A DNA stretch of 64,000 bases from Acanthopleura granulata (taxonomy: Eukaryota; Mollusca; Polyplacophora; Chitonida; Chitonidae). Under the pieces are notes generated by a model. It saw only the letters and a program-made list of their open reading frames with translations. It made no database searches and was not told where the DNA came from. The stretch spans positions 8,540,909-8,604,908 of the forward strand of contig JABBOT010000013.1 in assembly GCA_016165875.1 (NCBI GenBank), written 5' to 3'. This document shows, piece by piece, positions 45,001 through 57,000 of the stretch; within the stretch, counting starts at the first letter, position 1; the number at the start of each line of letters is the position of its first letter. Position numbers and translations under genes: made by a program.

Positions 45001-48000
45001 GGAAAGAGCAAACCTAAAGAAACCCACTGCAGTCTGCCCAAGATCTTACAAGCCTGCTGGCTGAAAGCTGGATCTGAACGTTTGGTCATTGGTCCAGAGT
45101 CGATGGACTGTGGTATGAGTTCACATTGTGTTTATAGCAGTGCACTGAAAACAAGCGCAACAAGGGCAAAAGCAATACTTTCCCAAGACCACTCGCCACA
45201 TTTATGGACACATGTAAGGGCAAATTTCCAATACATGGGGCTGCGATGTCTTGCAAAAAGTTGGTCCTATATGAACTCCAAACTGGCTCCGATATTTGGA
45301 TGTCACTATACCAGTAGAGTCAATATACCATTTAATTTCCGGAGAGTAGTGCGAGTCCTGCCTCGCAACTCGGCCACTTATTTTATGTCTCCTGCCAATG
45401 TACAGACACTCGCAAACATGCATCGCTCCCTGTTAAAACAAAAACGACACCAGGTTTATGGCGGCGCTTCCATTTGCAGCACACAACCATAAAACGTGGC
45501 GTCGTTTTTTGTTTTTTTTTCTAGGCCTGCCAACTAAATAATGAAGGTGAGACCGCCAAAATTGTAGCGCACATGTTTGCAAGTGTCTGCACTTTGGCAG
45601 AAGACATACGATAAGTAGCTGAGTCGCGAGGCCACACAACTCTGGCACTACTGCCTGGAAATTAAATGGAAGGTTGTATGACTCCACAGGTATAGCGATA
45701 TCCAAATATCGGAGCCACGGCGGAGTTCATGTAGGACTAGCAAAAAGTCGCTGCTGTCTAAATTCCTGGGGCCACAGCTAATGGAAAGGCCCATGTTAAA
45801 GGAGACGATATCGGAAGTTTGACAGGCTGAACGATTTATACAGCTCCTTCGAAACACTGCATGTAAACAGTGGTTGATACATGTACATATTTCAGGTGAA
45901 AAACCTCATGGTTGTGAGAAATCCATGAAATATTCCACTGACATGGTACACAGTAGGTGGCATCCGTGGATAAGTCAGTCAGCGCGCTAACACAGCACAA
46001 TGACCGAAGCCTTCCACCAAGGCCGTCGTTGTGAGTTCAAGCCCAGCCCAGGTCTGCCAGCAACCTGCGGATGGTCGTGGGTTTCCCCCGGGCTCTGCCC
46101 ACTCCCACAATAATGCTGGCGGCCATCGTATAAGTGAAATATTCTTGAGTACGGCATAAAACATCAATCAAATAAATAAATAAATAAATTCTACAAAGTA
46201 TTTTTGAAAGCCCCACAGTCAGACAGCTGGAACAAAACATACAACAAAGTATCCAAACTCACCCTGGGGGTTTCTTGGGCTCTCCTGGGTATTTCAGTTT
46301 TAACCTGCTGTTCTCCTTTCCCGCGTGAGCCTCTGGGTGCTGCTTTCTGGGAAGAGAAGTGATGGAAACTATCCATCATGATCTGTGCTTGAAAACTGCA
46401 CTTACTGCAATAGGGGAGTTTCAAGTTCGACCTCTTATATCGCTAATAGTAAGGCAAGTGCTACTGTCCGGCTTGACAAAAATGTTAGGCAACTATTTCT
46501 GATGATTTTTGCTATAATATGAGTGTCTAATAAAAGTGTCACAAAAAATTATTTATACTGGATGGACGATGGTGAAAATTGAGGAACTGAAGGTTTGTGA
46601 AATTAACTAGTTACCAAAGGAAAGAAATGTCGTCTGTACCTCCTGAACACGGTCAGATGGGTGATCAGTAAAGTAAAGTCAACAAACGTTGCCTAACATT
46701 TTTGACAAGTCACATGACATAGCAGGACTCTTTTTACCTTCAGTGGCAAAAGAGTTCGAACTCTAAACTCACAATGTATGCATTTTTTGTATACATATAG
46801 GTATTTAACACCCAACTCAAGAATTTTTCACTTAGACCATGTCAGTCAGGTTTACAGGTGGAGGAAGCAAGAGAGACTGGAATAATCCAACCACTTTTGC
46901 CAGGAACCTGACAAACATTTTTACAGTTTTTCACATCCAAACATGAGCAACATCAAATAGAGAGTGCTTCAGGAGTGCAATGAACTTTTTTTTTTTGGTA
47001 CAAGCAACAGAATAAATAAATAAATTGATAAATCAATAAATGAATACCAATATCACCATGTAACCCCCATGAGTTAGATTTTTTGGCTTCAGTAGAGATT
47101 CCTTGAGTATCTAAATCAGCTGTCATTTTGGCCTTTGGTGTTTTACATCCATATACTTACAAATATGACTGTAGATCTCTCTCATAACTTTCTTTACATT
47201 CGAGCTCCTTTTTCTTGTATTTCTCCTAAAAGGAAAAAAAAAACATCATAAATAAACTTGTGAATGACATTTACAAAGGCTGCCATGACTTGGAATTACA
47301 ACGTTTTCTGTGACATCCTACAACAAATTTTTGTGAGAACTGGAAATGTGAAGTTTGGACAGACCTGAAAGGAAATTTTCAGGAATTAAGTATTGATAAA
47401 TTTAAAATTACTGTATTTGACCACAAAATTTGTCCCAAAAAGTCCAGTTTTCAAGGCATGTAAAGACAATAAAATACTGACAAACCTGAAAACACCATTC
47501 TATGATGAATGAAACTGTCAAAATGGGGCAAAATAGTGTGATTTCGTCATGGATGAGGTTTAAGGTTAAATACAGTTAAAGCTTAATAAGGGAGTTTCGA
47601 GTTCAAACTCATTTATCCCAAAAGGTAAGAAAAGTCCCACCATAAAATGTGACCTGTCAAAAATGTTAGGCAGCTTTTTCTGATTACATTTGGCATAACA
47701 TTGTTGCCTGTAAAAGTGTCACAAAAAGTAATTTATACTGGACATACAATGGTGAAAATTGAGGATCCGGAGGTGTGTGGACTTCAGAAGTTCATGGAGG
47801 GAGGACGTGTTCTTTGTACCTCCTGAACACCGAGAGAAAAGTGACCAGCAAATTAGAGTCAACAAAGATAGCTTAACATTTTTTTGACCAGTCAACTGAC
47901 AAAGTAGGACTATTTTTGGTTTTAGCAACGAAAGAGTTCAAACTGGAAACTCCCCTATTAACTGTACCCTTTGTGAGAGAGGAAATTAGAAGCCTTGACC

Positions 48001-51000
48001 TACCCTCTTACTGTCGGGTAACTCGCTGTACGCCTTGGACAGAAGCCTCACGATGTCCTGGTTGGATATATTTGGGTATCGTTGTTTGAATTTGTCCTTT
48101 TTCTCAGTTATAAACATGAACAGAGCCGTCATTGGTCGCTTAGGTTTCTGTTCGTTGGTCACCTCCTGAAAATGGTAGATGATTTGGGTACAAAACTTAC
48201 GAGAACTTTTTTGTTATATTAACATACGAATATACGAAAGTGGCTGTGTTAAAACAGATTCCTTGATTAATCACTAATGTAAAAACATTTAGGTTCCTAA
48301 TCAATATGCATAGAAAAAGCATAATTTCCCACTTCCCAAAATATACAATTTCCCTGCAATGCTGGAGAGATACTTTACACTGCATGTATCTGTACTTACA
48401 GACGGCAACGTGCCGTTTGTCTTCGCCTTTTTCTGGGCTTTGAGGGCCTCTTCTTTCTCCAGTCTCTCCAACTCCTCCACAGGTAAACAGGCACGGTATT
48501 TCTCGTACTGCGTTTTGTATAATGCAGTTTTCTGGGAAATTGAACAAATATGTGGAGTGTATGATTAACTGAGGTCTACTGTACGTAGTTACAGGTAAAG
48601 TCACACTTAGCTTTTTCATTGTACTGATTGGAAATTTTATTCGATTTTTGGGGGGAGGGGGAGGGCGGGGGTTTTATTGAACAAATGTTTACAACATGTT
48701 TATACATGTAAAGTATGGCAGTTTGAATAAAACCCCTTGCGGCTCATGAAACCCACTGTACACATTTCCTGGAATATTTTGTCTTTAAACTGAAAGACAC
48801 ACAGTCAATCAAGCAGATCCTCCAAAAGCAGACAGCCAGACGGAAATTACCGACATTACTGAAAGGTAGCTTAAGATTCACTTTGGTGCAGTGGCAACTG
48901 CCGTTTAGATTTTCTTGCCTGTCATTTGCTAGGAATGGCCTGACCTAACATTTATGTGGTCTTACACACAGAGGCTGTTTGTCTTTTACACGACGTTTTA
49001 GAACACATAAATTTTTATCTCTATATAGCCACCTGTTCTGCAGTTTTATTGTATCTTTCCCGCTCCTTGTCACTGAGTGCCTTCCACCGGCGTGATATCT
49101 CCCCCATTCTCTCTGTGGACGGAATGTTTGTCAACTGCGACAACAACGTGGAGGAAAAATAGGCATACCCACTTCTGCAAAACAACAACAACAACACGCA
49201 GACATTTTAGTTTACTTTCTCATAATTAGTGAAGAATATCCTTCTGGAAATCTCGGCAAACATGGGTCCTTGTTTTCTCCCTAAACTTTGTGAAACTGCA
49301 TCCTTTAATTTTTATTCTATAAAGATAATAAAAATACCAGACCCTTATTTACAACTGCAGCCACAATAAAAACGAAAAAAAAAAAGGTTCCAATAAAAAA
49401 AAAAGTTAAGTGTTTTGTAAGCCTTGACAAATTTGAAGATGCTTGTTGCAAGTTGTGGATTATTTACAAATGAAGTTCAGTAATCTTTTCTGTCAGTGGT
49501 CAGAAAAAACAAGATTTCACAAAAAAACTTTTCAAAGGTAAATTCAAAAAAAATAAACAGGAAGCTTTTGACTTACGAGGGAGGTTTCTCCGGCTTTCCG
49601 TAATGATGATCCCGGACTTTCTCTTCGGCTTTTGTGAGAACAGCCCGATACGGTTTGGGTTTATAGTCCGGGTGATCTTTACAATACTCCTGTAATGTTT
49701 TCTGAAAACAACACAACATTACACATTCCAACATACTGCACTATTTTATCATGTAAATACACGCAAGGCTACGGTAATTTGTACAGCTGAGATTTCAAAT
49801 ACATCTGATTTACTTTTTCAGAGAGTGGCAACTGAATGAATCAATCTTTCTTTTTCTTTTTTTTTTTTTTTTAAAGATGGTAAAGTTGCTCTAGGCCCTC
49901 CACAGAACGGCTGAAAATAGACACTTTAGAAACGTAGCAGGTGTAGCTAAAGTGTGTGTATTTTTGTACACTATTCCATAACGGTATTCATGATTTGTAA
50001 TCTACGTAACAGTAAATTTGTTCTCATTTATTTATTTATTTAGGCAAGTTGTCTAGTAAGCATTACAGTCTCTGTATGCAAACTCCAGGCATCAAGGCCT
50101 ATCTACTACACCCAGTCATGTTATGCAGACACCAAGCCAAACAGTGCCTAACCTATTCCTCTCACGCTGAGCATCAAGTGAAGTACTGCCGAGTACGCCT
50201 TGCTTTGGGATTGAACCCTCAGGTGTACCGTTAACGAGCTTACTTACCTGATACTCTTTCTGGCCCTCCAAGGCCATCGTGATGAACTTCATCTTCTTGC
50301 TGGGCTTTAGCACACTCCACCTCTTCTTCAACTCCTGGGATGCATCCGCTTTTGTTAACTGTTCAACGTTTGAAATGATTAGAGTGAATAAGGCAAATAA
50401 CAGTGCTATAACTTGACAAGTTTTCTAGTTATACAAACCTACATTGCTCTATTTCTTCTCACTTGAAAACAGTTAATCTCTGGGTTGTATTCAATGTATT
50501 CAACTTCCATGGTGTTTTCGTTGAACTTAAAATTGACACATTTAAACTTTGTAATTCAACAAATTTAGACTCTGAAATCAACAAATTCCAAATCTTTCCA
50601 ATTAACAAATTCCAAATTTTTAAAACTAACAAATTTTCACTTTTTTTTTTTTTCAAATTAACAAATTTCAACATTACAAAATTAACAAAATTTCAAAATT
50701 TTACATTAACAAATTCCAAATATTTCTTGTACCTCAGGTTTACTGATCATCATCTCCTCTAACTTGGCATTGAGGAAGAGCTGCTGAGCAGACAGAGGTT
50801 TGGCAGGTTTTTTCTCCACCTCAACCTTCTCCTGCTTCTTCTTGCCCGGGACGGAGCTTTTGCTGGGAAGGAGGTCGGGATGCTCTTCTCTGTCCACAGC
50901 AGCAAAACAACGCACCGTTAGTTTCAGCATTTGGGAAAAGAAAATATAACTAGAGCCTATAGGCACTGAAATGTATTCTATGATGAATGCTAAGGTTTCT

Positions 51001-54000
51001 TGCATGTAGATACTTCAGTTGCCTGGTCTTTGTTTATAGTGAAGTCACTCTGTCATAATTTCACACCTTTATCCATCAACTGTTTGTGCAAGCTAGGACG
51101 TTGGAGAATCGCTTTATGAGGACAGGAAAAAATTAATTAGTGATAAACATTCGAGTTGTTGCCTGCAGGCTGGGTATTTGACCCTTACTGGCCTAAGCAA
51201 CAACAACTCTTCACTTCTGTGTTTCACATTCATAGGAACCGAATGACAAAGGAGAAACACAAAATCCGTTCCATGAAAGAAAGTTATAAAACACATTTTT
51301 TTTTTCCAGTAAGATAAAGTGTGTATATAATAAACTGATAACATTTGAAGCAGCGTACATATATGAAAGTATACCCTAAGGAAGGGGCAGGGGGAGAATT
51401 TCATTCACATCCAGCCAAAATACAGTTTCTCTACTTTCTATACAAACTTTGCTTCAGGTGAGTTCAGCATGGTAGCCTTTACACAGAGCAGTTATAGATT
51501 TCTGCTTCATGTGGTCGGACATTGTCAACCCTCATTTGAATTGTGAAGAACAATCCGTTTCACCTCAGATGACCCAAATAAACCTCATAAAAATCATGCA
51601 ATACAATATGCTGACCTTTATAAATTTTCTCTTGGCATGCCCTACATAATGTTGAATTATTACTTCAATAACGAAATTTGATACGTGATACAGTCTACCA
51701 TTTTCGTTATTACCAACTTGTGACTTCTGACGCGTTTAAAACAAGTTTAAACTTATTTTTAGATCTGTACTGTTTATGTGTCGGTGTTTAGGTGCACATG
51801 GGTACAGATCTGTACCATTCTGGAATATGACATCTTCATTCTAATTCCTTGAAAATGATTTAAGTTGCTTGACCTAACCATTGGTGCTTGGTACATGTAG
51901 CTGGTAGGGCCTAAGGAATAAGGCGTTGTGTGCCACCGATTTGCCGAGGAGTCCATTCACAAATCGAGGGGTGTTTTCCTATCCGTATTTAGACGCTGTC
52001 TAGCCTTTAAAATCTGTTATGTCCCTCAATCAGAAATGATCAGCTGAGGGGATTGCATGTTCCAGCAATTTTAAAACGCTTGTGTTAGGTCTATATTGGC
52101 TGTTTTAAACGATTGTTTCTGTTAAAACTTCATGCAGTCTGCCATCTTTAGTCAGAAAATCCGGTAATCTCTGTGATTGTGGAGGATTTACACTGTTAGA
52201 TAGGGTAGCTCAAAAGACGAAAACTCACACCGTGTGGAGAATTTAAGATAAACAAAAATGTCTAATAATGGGGCCGCTGCCTAAAACTAAAAGCAAAATT
52301 CAGCTTTTTTGACACATATTTGCCTCTAAAAATGCACCTTTCAGGGCGATGTTTCAGGCCACAACCACAAGTTCCAGAGGAGAGACCACTTAAAAACCGT
52401 AGGTGAAAGTACCTTTAGTTGTTTTTTTCCCTTTCCCCTGAATTAAAAGCAGTCAATTATTCAGATCACCTGGTGGGCTTCATGGACCATACCACTAATG
52501 TATGCCACTTGACTCATTTGAAGAAGAGATTTTATTTGATTGATTGGTGTTTTTAGGCCATACTCAAGAAATTTTCACATACATGATGAGGGTCAGCATA
52601 ATGGTGGGAGGAAATCAGACTGCTTGCAGACCATCCTATGTACAGCTGGAGAGGAAGCCAGCATGAGCTGGGCTTGAACTGACACGCATCGCATTGGCGA
52701 GACTGTGGTCTGAGAGAAAACTACCTGTAGGAGGTCCAAGGGTGTTGGATGGAGGTAAGATCAGTGTACGATACGTTAAGATGGTCAGACAATGTTTCCA
52801 ATATAATTTTTACAGACTTTCGACGCCATAATACCACACATATCGCCCCAAACAATATTCCATAACAGACAGACATTTTTGTTCTCAAGGTACATCCCCT
52901 TTAGAATTAATATTATCACTGAAGTGGACGCTAGTACACCAATAGTTGACTTACCTGAACTTTTCCAATTTGTTTTTGTACTCTTCGTTTTCAGCATTGT
53001 AAGCCTCGGCATATTTTTGCTGAAATATATTTATTTATTTATTTGATTGGTGTTTCACGCCGCACTCAAGAATATTGCACTGATAAACGGCCTGCCTTTC
53101 TTCAATTGGCTAACACTAACTAATTCCCACGCTATAATGTAATTCATAATACAGTTCACTGTATTTCACCTCAGGAGGCAAATACAGGCCGTGAAGTGAT
53201 ACTTTTCATGTAACTGCTGAAGTTTTTGATATAAGAAATTAATCAAACTCCCCCCCCCCCCTCAAAAGAAAATAAAAACAATCTCCAAAGTGGAGCAATA
53301 CGCTGGAAAAATGGTTCAAAATCAAGCAAGTGTAAGTCGAGCAAGTTTGAGAAAAGCTGGACTTTATGTGAAATACAGCGCCGGGTAAACAACCTTGAAC
53401 ATGGTGGTAGTCTGTCCGATTGATTCTGCATCCATCTAAGGTCAGTTTTTTGTCATAATACATACTTTCAAAGGTCAGTACCAGACAACCTACGATACCT
53501 TCTTTTTAGCCGACAATGCCTTGAATTTCTCTGCGATCATTTTGGCGATGGCGGTGATTGGAAGGTTAGAGTAGTCTTTCCTGAACTTGGGTACTTTCTC
53601 CATGAAGAACCTCAGGTAGGGGGAGAGTGGCCGTCGCGGCATGTCTGGGTGGACCTGTTTTCATAAAATCAGCAATTGGTTCTCCTTTTATTTATAAACA
53701 GTGTGATGCTGCTTACAACATCATTTAAGGTGCTGCCTATAACATTACCAGATGCTACTTACAACATTATATAATGCTGGTTACAATATTATATAATGCT
53801 GGTTACAACATCATATAATGCTGGTTACAACATCATATAATGCTGCTTACAACATTATATAATGCTGGTTACAATATTACAACATATATTTCAGCTTAGA
53901 GGCAGGTTGTAATTGCCTCTGGTAAACACAAGAGCCCTTGAGACTACACCACTAAATGGTCAAACACTACCATCCCTAAACTCCTGATCTTTATATTACA

Positions 54001-57000
54001 TGTATACAGATATCCAGATAGTAAATTTCATGGCCCTATCATATACTAAACACTGTCAAAAAATATTAAAAAAAAGACAAATTATTATTTTGATGTTCAA
54101 TTTTTTTTTTTTTTTTTTGACCTATTTTGTCACAGTTTGGCTGTTTGTCTGGTTTTTTTTTTTTTCTCGAATTTTGTCTGACTTGGAGCTGCAGCTGCGT
54201 CCACATTGGTAAAGGTCCAAACAGCTTTTGAGAGAATCCTTTAGTCAAATATGATCGTAAGTGGCATTAAACTACTGAAAGTGTGGTGTAAAGACGTAAC
54301 CATTCCTTGATTCCTGAGCGGCATTAAGCGGAACTTGTACATACACTTCAACCTTTTCGCATGTTTGCAAAGGCGTTTTCTTCAAGCATATCCTGAACGC
54401 TTTGTTCTGTGCTGACTGATAAAATTATACTTTTTGTGAAGCCCTGTAACAGGCCAATCCAACCAATGTAGTTTTGTCTCCAAAATCAAATTAAAAATGT
54501 GTAGAAATTGCACTGAAATTTGCTCCTCCATATGGGAAAAGGTTGAGGGACTTGGGCAGTGACTAAGATAGTTTCCCAAACTTCAGGCTGCCCTAGCTGG
54601 ATCTCACAGAGTTATGTTAACGAACTAAACTGGTTGCTGATATTTGAATGTTTAATTAGTTATTACTGTTCTCCCGGGCTCTGCCTGGTTTCCCCCCACC
54701 ATAATGCTGGCCTCCATCAAATAAGTGAAATATTCTGGAGTACAACAGCAATCAAATAAATAAATAAATAAATAAATAGTTATCACTGTATGTCTAACGG
54801 AAATGAAATGGGACTTACCTTCTTCTTGCCGAACCATGACCAAGGAACTTTGGCCCACTCTTCTGCGTCCTGCACCATGTCCGTCATCGTGCGGAATCGA
54901 CGCAACTACAGTGCAACAACAACAGCGTATGTCAGTACAAGGCTTACCTTCGTGAAACCTCTTTTTTTTCCTGTTTATTTTATTCACCTGGTGGGTGTTT
55001 TAGGCTGTACTCAACAATATTTCACTTATACCACGGCAACCAGTTTTACAAAGAGGCAGAGTTTCCCCCAGTGTAAATTATGACCTTTTGCAGACTGAGC
55101 AATTAAAAGCCCCTGTTTTCTTCTCATAAAAAGCTCACATACAGACAGGCACCAGTAAATGTCCACACAACATAGTTTAGCGACTTTAAATTGAACAAAC
55201 CTTGAAACAAGTAAAGAACACAAAAAACAAAGTTTTTATAATTTCCTCACCTCAACCATATTTCCTCTAGCACAACAAATGACTCACTCGTAAGACGATC
55301 GCATTCCACTTCTGTTTACAATCCTCGGCTGTAAAGTGCTCAAACTTAATGTTTTCCCAGTCCATCTTCTCGGCCTGTGTGCTGTATTTAGCTTTGTCTT
55401 CTTTGGGCAACTCTGTCTTTATCCGCTCTAACAACATCTTCACGCTTTCTGTTGTCCAAATTTCATCATCTGAAAAAAAATAACAACCCAAATATTTCAT
55501 TCATTGAAACTGTTCGAATTTCAGAGAAACAGAACACAAAGTTTGTCGAAATGGTCGCCAGAGACGACCAGAATGACAGGTGGACTTAACATGGACCTTA
55601 CAAACCATCTTCTGGTGTAATATTGAGCCAAAACATTTATTCACCTAAATTGTATTTTTGTGAAATCTATTCATGTAACATTACACATAAACTAAGCCTA
55701 GGAAACAACAAAACTGACGTTGTACACAGAATACAATGAACAAAAGAAAAAATGAAAATGACTGTCGGTCAAATCAAGTCAAATATGTAGCACGTCTTCC
55801 CAGCAAACCCCCCACAGCAGCCTGACCTGGATCGATGGACGCGTGAACTTCTGCTGGGACACTCTCCTTCTCTTCCCCATCCCCATCCTCTTCCTCATCA
55901 ACATCCTCCTTTGTTTCCTCTTTCACGCTTTCCACTTTCTTTTTGGAAGCCGTGGCTTTCTTCCTTGGAGCACTTTTCACAGCTGTGACAACAGACAACA
56001 TGGAGGGATGACTAACACTGTCAGTCGTTCTCAGTGAAAGTCAGAGTCTTATTTATTTATTCATTTATTTGATTGGTGTTCTATGCCGTACTCAGGAATA
56101 TTTCACTTATGCAATGATGGCCAGCATTATGATGGGAGGAAACCAGGCAGAGCCCAGGAGAAACCCACGACCATCCAACTTGCAGCCAAAGACAAAGAGC
56201 ATGGGCTGGACTCAGGTGACCACACTGGTGAGAGGCACCTGGGTTACGCTGCACTAACCCAATCGGCCACATTGAGTGTGTTACGATCGATGCCAGTTAC
56301 CACCCATGTGATGTGATGTTAGTGATCATCATTGTGTCATGAGGTCAGTTACAACCAGTGTGTTACGATGGCAGTAAGTCAGTGTGTTATGATGCAAGTA
56401 ACAGTCAGTTATGATGTCAGTCCCTGTCGGTGTTGTGATGTCAGTCACTGTCAGTGTTATGATGTCAGTCCCTGTCAGTGTTATGATGCAAGTAACAGTC
56501 AGTTATGATGTCAGTCCCTGTCGGTGTTGTGATGTCAGTCACTGTCAGTGTTATGATGTCAGTCACTGTCAGTGTTATGATGTCAGTCACTGTCAGTGTT
56601 ATGATGTCAGTCACTGTCAGTGTTATGATGTCAGTCACTGTCAGTGTTGTAATGTCAGTCACTGTCAGTGTGGTGATGTCGGTCACTGTCAGTGTTGTGA
56701 TGTCAGTCCCTGTCAGTGTTGTGATGTCAGTCCCTGTCAGTGTGGTGATGTCAGTCCCTGTCAGTGTTGTAATGTCAGTCACTGTCAGTGTTGTGATGTC
56801 AGTCACTGTCAGTGTGGTGATGTCAGTCACTGTCAGTGTTGTGATGTCGGTCACTGTCAGTGTTATGATGTCGGTCACTGTCGGTGTCGTGATGTCGGTC
56901 ACTGTCAGTGTTATGATGTCGGTCACTGTCGGTGTCGTGCGGTCACTGTCAGTGTTGTTATGTCGGTCACTGTCAGTGTTGTGATGTTGGTCACTGTCAG

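Larger units (their letters stand above)
38949..56673. repeat. Large duplicated segment, copy B (about 17.7 kb)
   Basis: Colinear with 20846-38771. The offset drifts from about 18.10 kb at the left to 17.90 kb at the right through indels. Notable differences: a 46-base insertion with a C-run near 39273, loss of about 200 bases after the 62-bp array (41840), a 34-base insertion near 43883, a 108-base duplication at 44192-44300, a 56-base insertion near 47056 and a 105-base loss near 55094. Exonic differences are almost all synonymous. Confidence 0.95.
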
